A program made the position numbers and the translations under genes. A DNA stretch of 64,000 nucleotides from Paenibacillus caseinilyticus (GTDB lineage Bacteria; Bacillota; Bacilli; Paenibacillales; NBRC-103111), in assembly GCF_027533645.1 (NCBI RefSeq), contig NZ_JAQAGY010000011.1, positions 1-64,000 of the forward strand. The letters run 5' to 3'. The notes beneath the pieces were generated by a model. The model was not told the DNA's origin and made no database searches. It was given only the letters and a program-made list of their open reading frames with translations. Positions 63,625 to 64,000 of the stretch are shown one piece after another (within the stretch, counting starts at the first letter, position 1; every line of letters starts with the position of its first letter).

Positions 63625-63750
63625 CTCCTGGCCGCCTTGACCGGCATCAACCCGTCGCTATACGAAGCGGCCGAAGTCGACGGCGCCTCACGCTGGAAGC
63701 AGACGCTGCACATCACGCTTCCCTCGCTGATCCCCATCACCGTCGTGGTG
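63625..63750 (+). pseudogene. Fragment of a sugar ABC permease (EAA-loop region)
   Basis: Forty-two codons read [20 protein letters not shown] and continue through [15 protein letters not shown], which is the EAA loop and following helix start of an LplB-type permease. Neither the preceding nor the following sequence continues the protein. It is an isolated remnant, probably left by a deletion or recombination event. Confidence 0.75.
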
Positions 63751-64000
63751 AGAGGAGACCGGTCTGTACCGTTCCCCGTTAAGGTTCGTACTCGGGTAAA
63801 GACCGGAATGGATAGCTCCACAGTTATCCCATCGCGGGTGCCAAACCTGCCGCCACAACCACCAAAACTTCCTTCGCCCTGGCTTCCGCCGGTTGATCTT
63901 GCGGATGTCTGCTCCACTCGAATGCCGCCCCAAAGATGCCCCAGCTTGTAATGAGGGCGGTGGTCTCCACCGTCTCTCTTGAATTGGACGGTTCCGTTTG
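63751..64000. other. Unassigned right end of the window
   Basis: No reading frame here has a recognisable product, a good start signal or a clear link to a family. It directly follows the permease fragment and may be decayed sequence or the edge of a mobile element. Nothing more can be supported. Confidence 0.4.

Noticed and set aside
1-64000. rRNA, tRNA, prophage or replication-origin signatures
   Set aside because: I found no tRNA-like cloverleaf, rRNA sequence, integrase/structural phage gene, DnaA-box cluster or complete insertion sequence in the window.

Overview
The window looks like chromosomal DNA of a Paenibacillus-type Firmicute (Bacillota, Paenibacillaceae). The basis is moderately high GC, AGGAGG-type ribosome binding sites with frequent TTG/GTG starts, LplA/LplB/LplC-type sugar ABC transporters paired with YesM/YesN two-component systems, cre sites, GH10-CBM9 and GH43-CBM6-CBM36 enzymes, and giant multimodular NRPS genes. 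The genus is inferred; no rRNA or tRNA gene is present to confirm it.

Layout. (1) 27-8635, minus strand: a carbohydrate-uptake locus in transcription order lipoprotein binding protein, two permeases, histidine kinase, AraC-type response regulator, and a secreted CBM9-esterase that is cut short. (2) 8766-10927: a TetX-like FAD monooxygenase with a TetR regulator. (3) 10965-12403: a leucine-rich-repeat-like protein of unknown function. (4) 12549-13592, plus strand: a protein resembling BtrH_N/C39-like orphan proteins, convergent with the NRPS operon. (5) 13824-41569, minus strand: a two-gene NRPS operon of 5185 and about 4043 residues, ending at a strong terminator. (6) 41862-43466: a zinc-free MDR oxidoreductase and a MarR regulator behind twin palindromic operators. 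(7) 43571-59751, minus strand: a xylan-utilisation region with GH10 xylanase, two permeases, a binding protein, three AraC-type response regulators, two YesM-type kinases and a second binding protein. (8) 60085-61980, plus strand: a GH43 arabinoxylan-active enzyme with a textbook cre site in its leader. (9) 62135-63533: an ArsR regulator and a short-chain dehydrogenase. (10) 63625-64000: debris including an isolated ABC-permease fragment.

How the genes work together. Regions 1, 7 and 8 form a coherent system for arabinoxylan and acetylated or feruloylated xylan. Secreted enzymes cut the polymer and side chains, lipoprotein-dependent ABC importers take up the oligosaccharides, and the YesM/YesN pairs sense them. 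cre-like sequences lie at the presumed promoters of the two transporter operons and of GH43, pointing to CcpA control. No ATPase is encoded, so a shared MsmX-type ATPase elsewhere is expected.

The most novel part is the NRPS. NRPS-1 reads starter C-A(Ser)-T-E, C-A(Pro)-T, C-A(Ser)-T, C-A(X)-T, C. NRPS-2 reads half-C-A(Z)-T, C-A(Ser)-T, C-A(X)-T, C-A(Gly)-T. Collinearity suggests acyl-D-Ser-Pro-Ser-X-Z-Ser-X-Gly. The line has no thioesterase or reductase, ends in an atypical carrier domain, carries a duplicated half condensation domain at the protein junction, and contains two almost identical A domains behind an unusual C-domain class that follows Ser modules both times. No exporter, PPTase, MbtH or tailoring gene is next to it.
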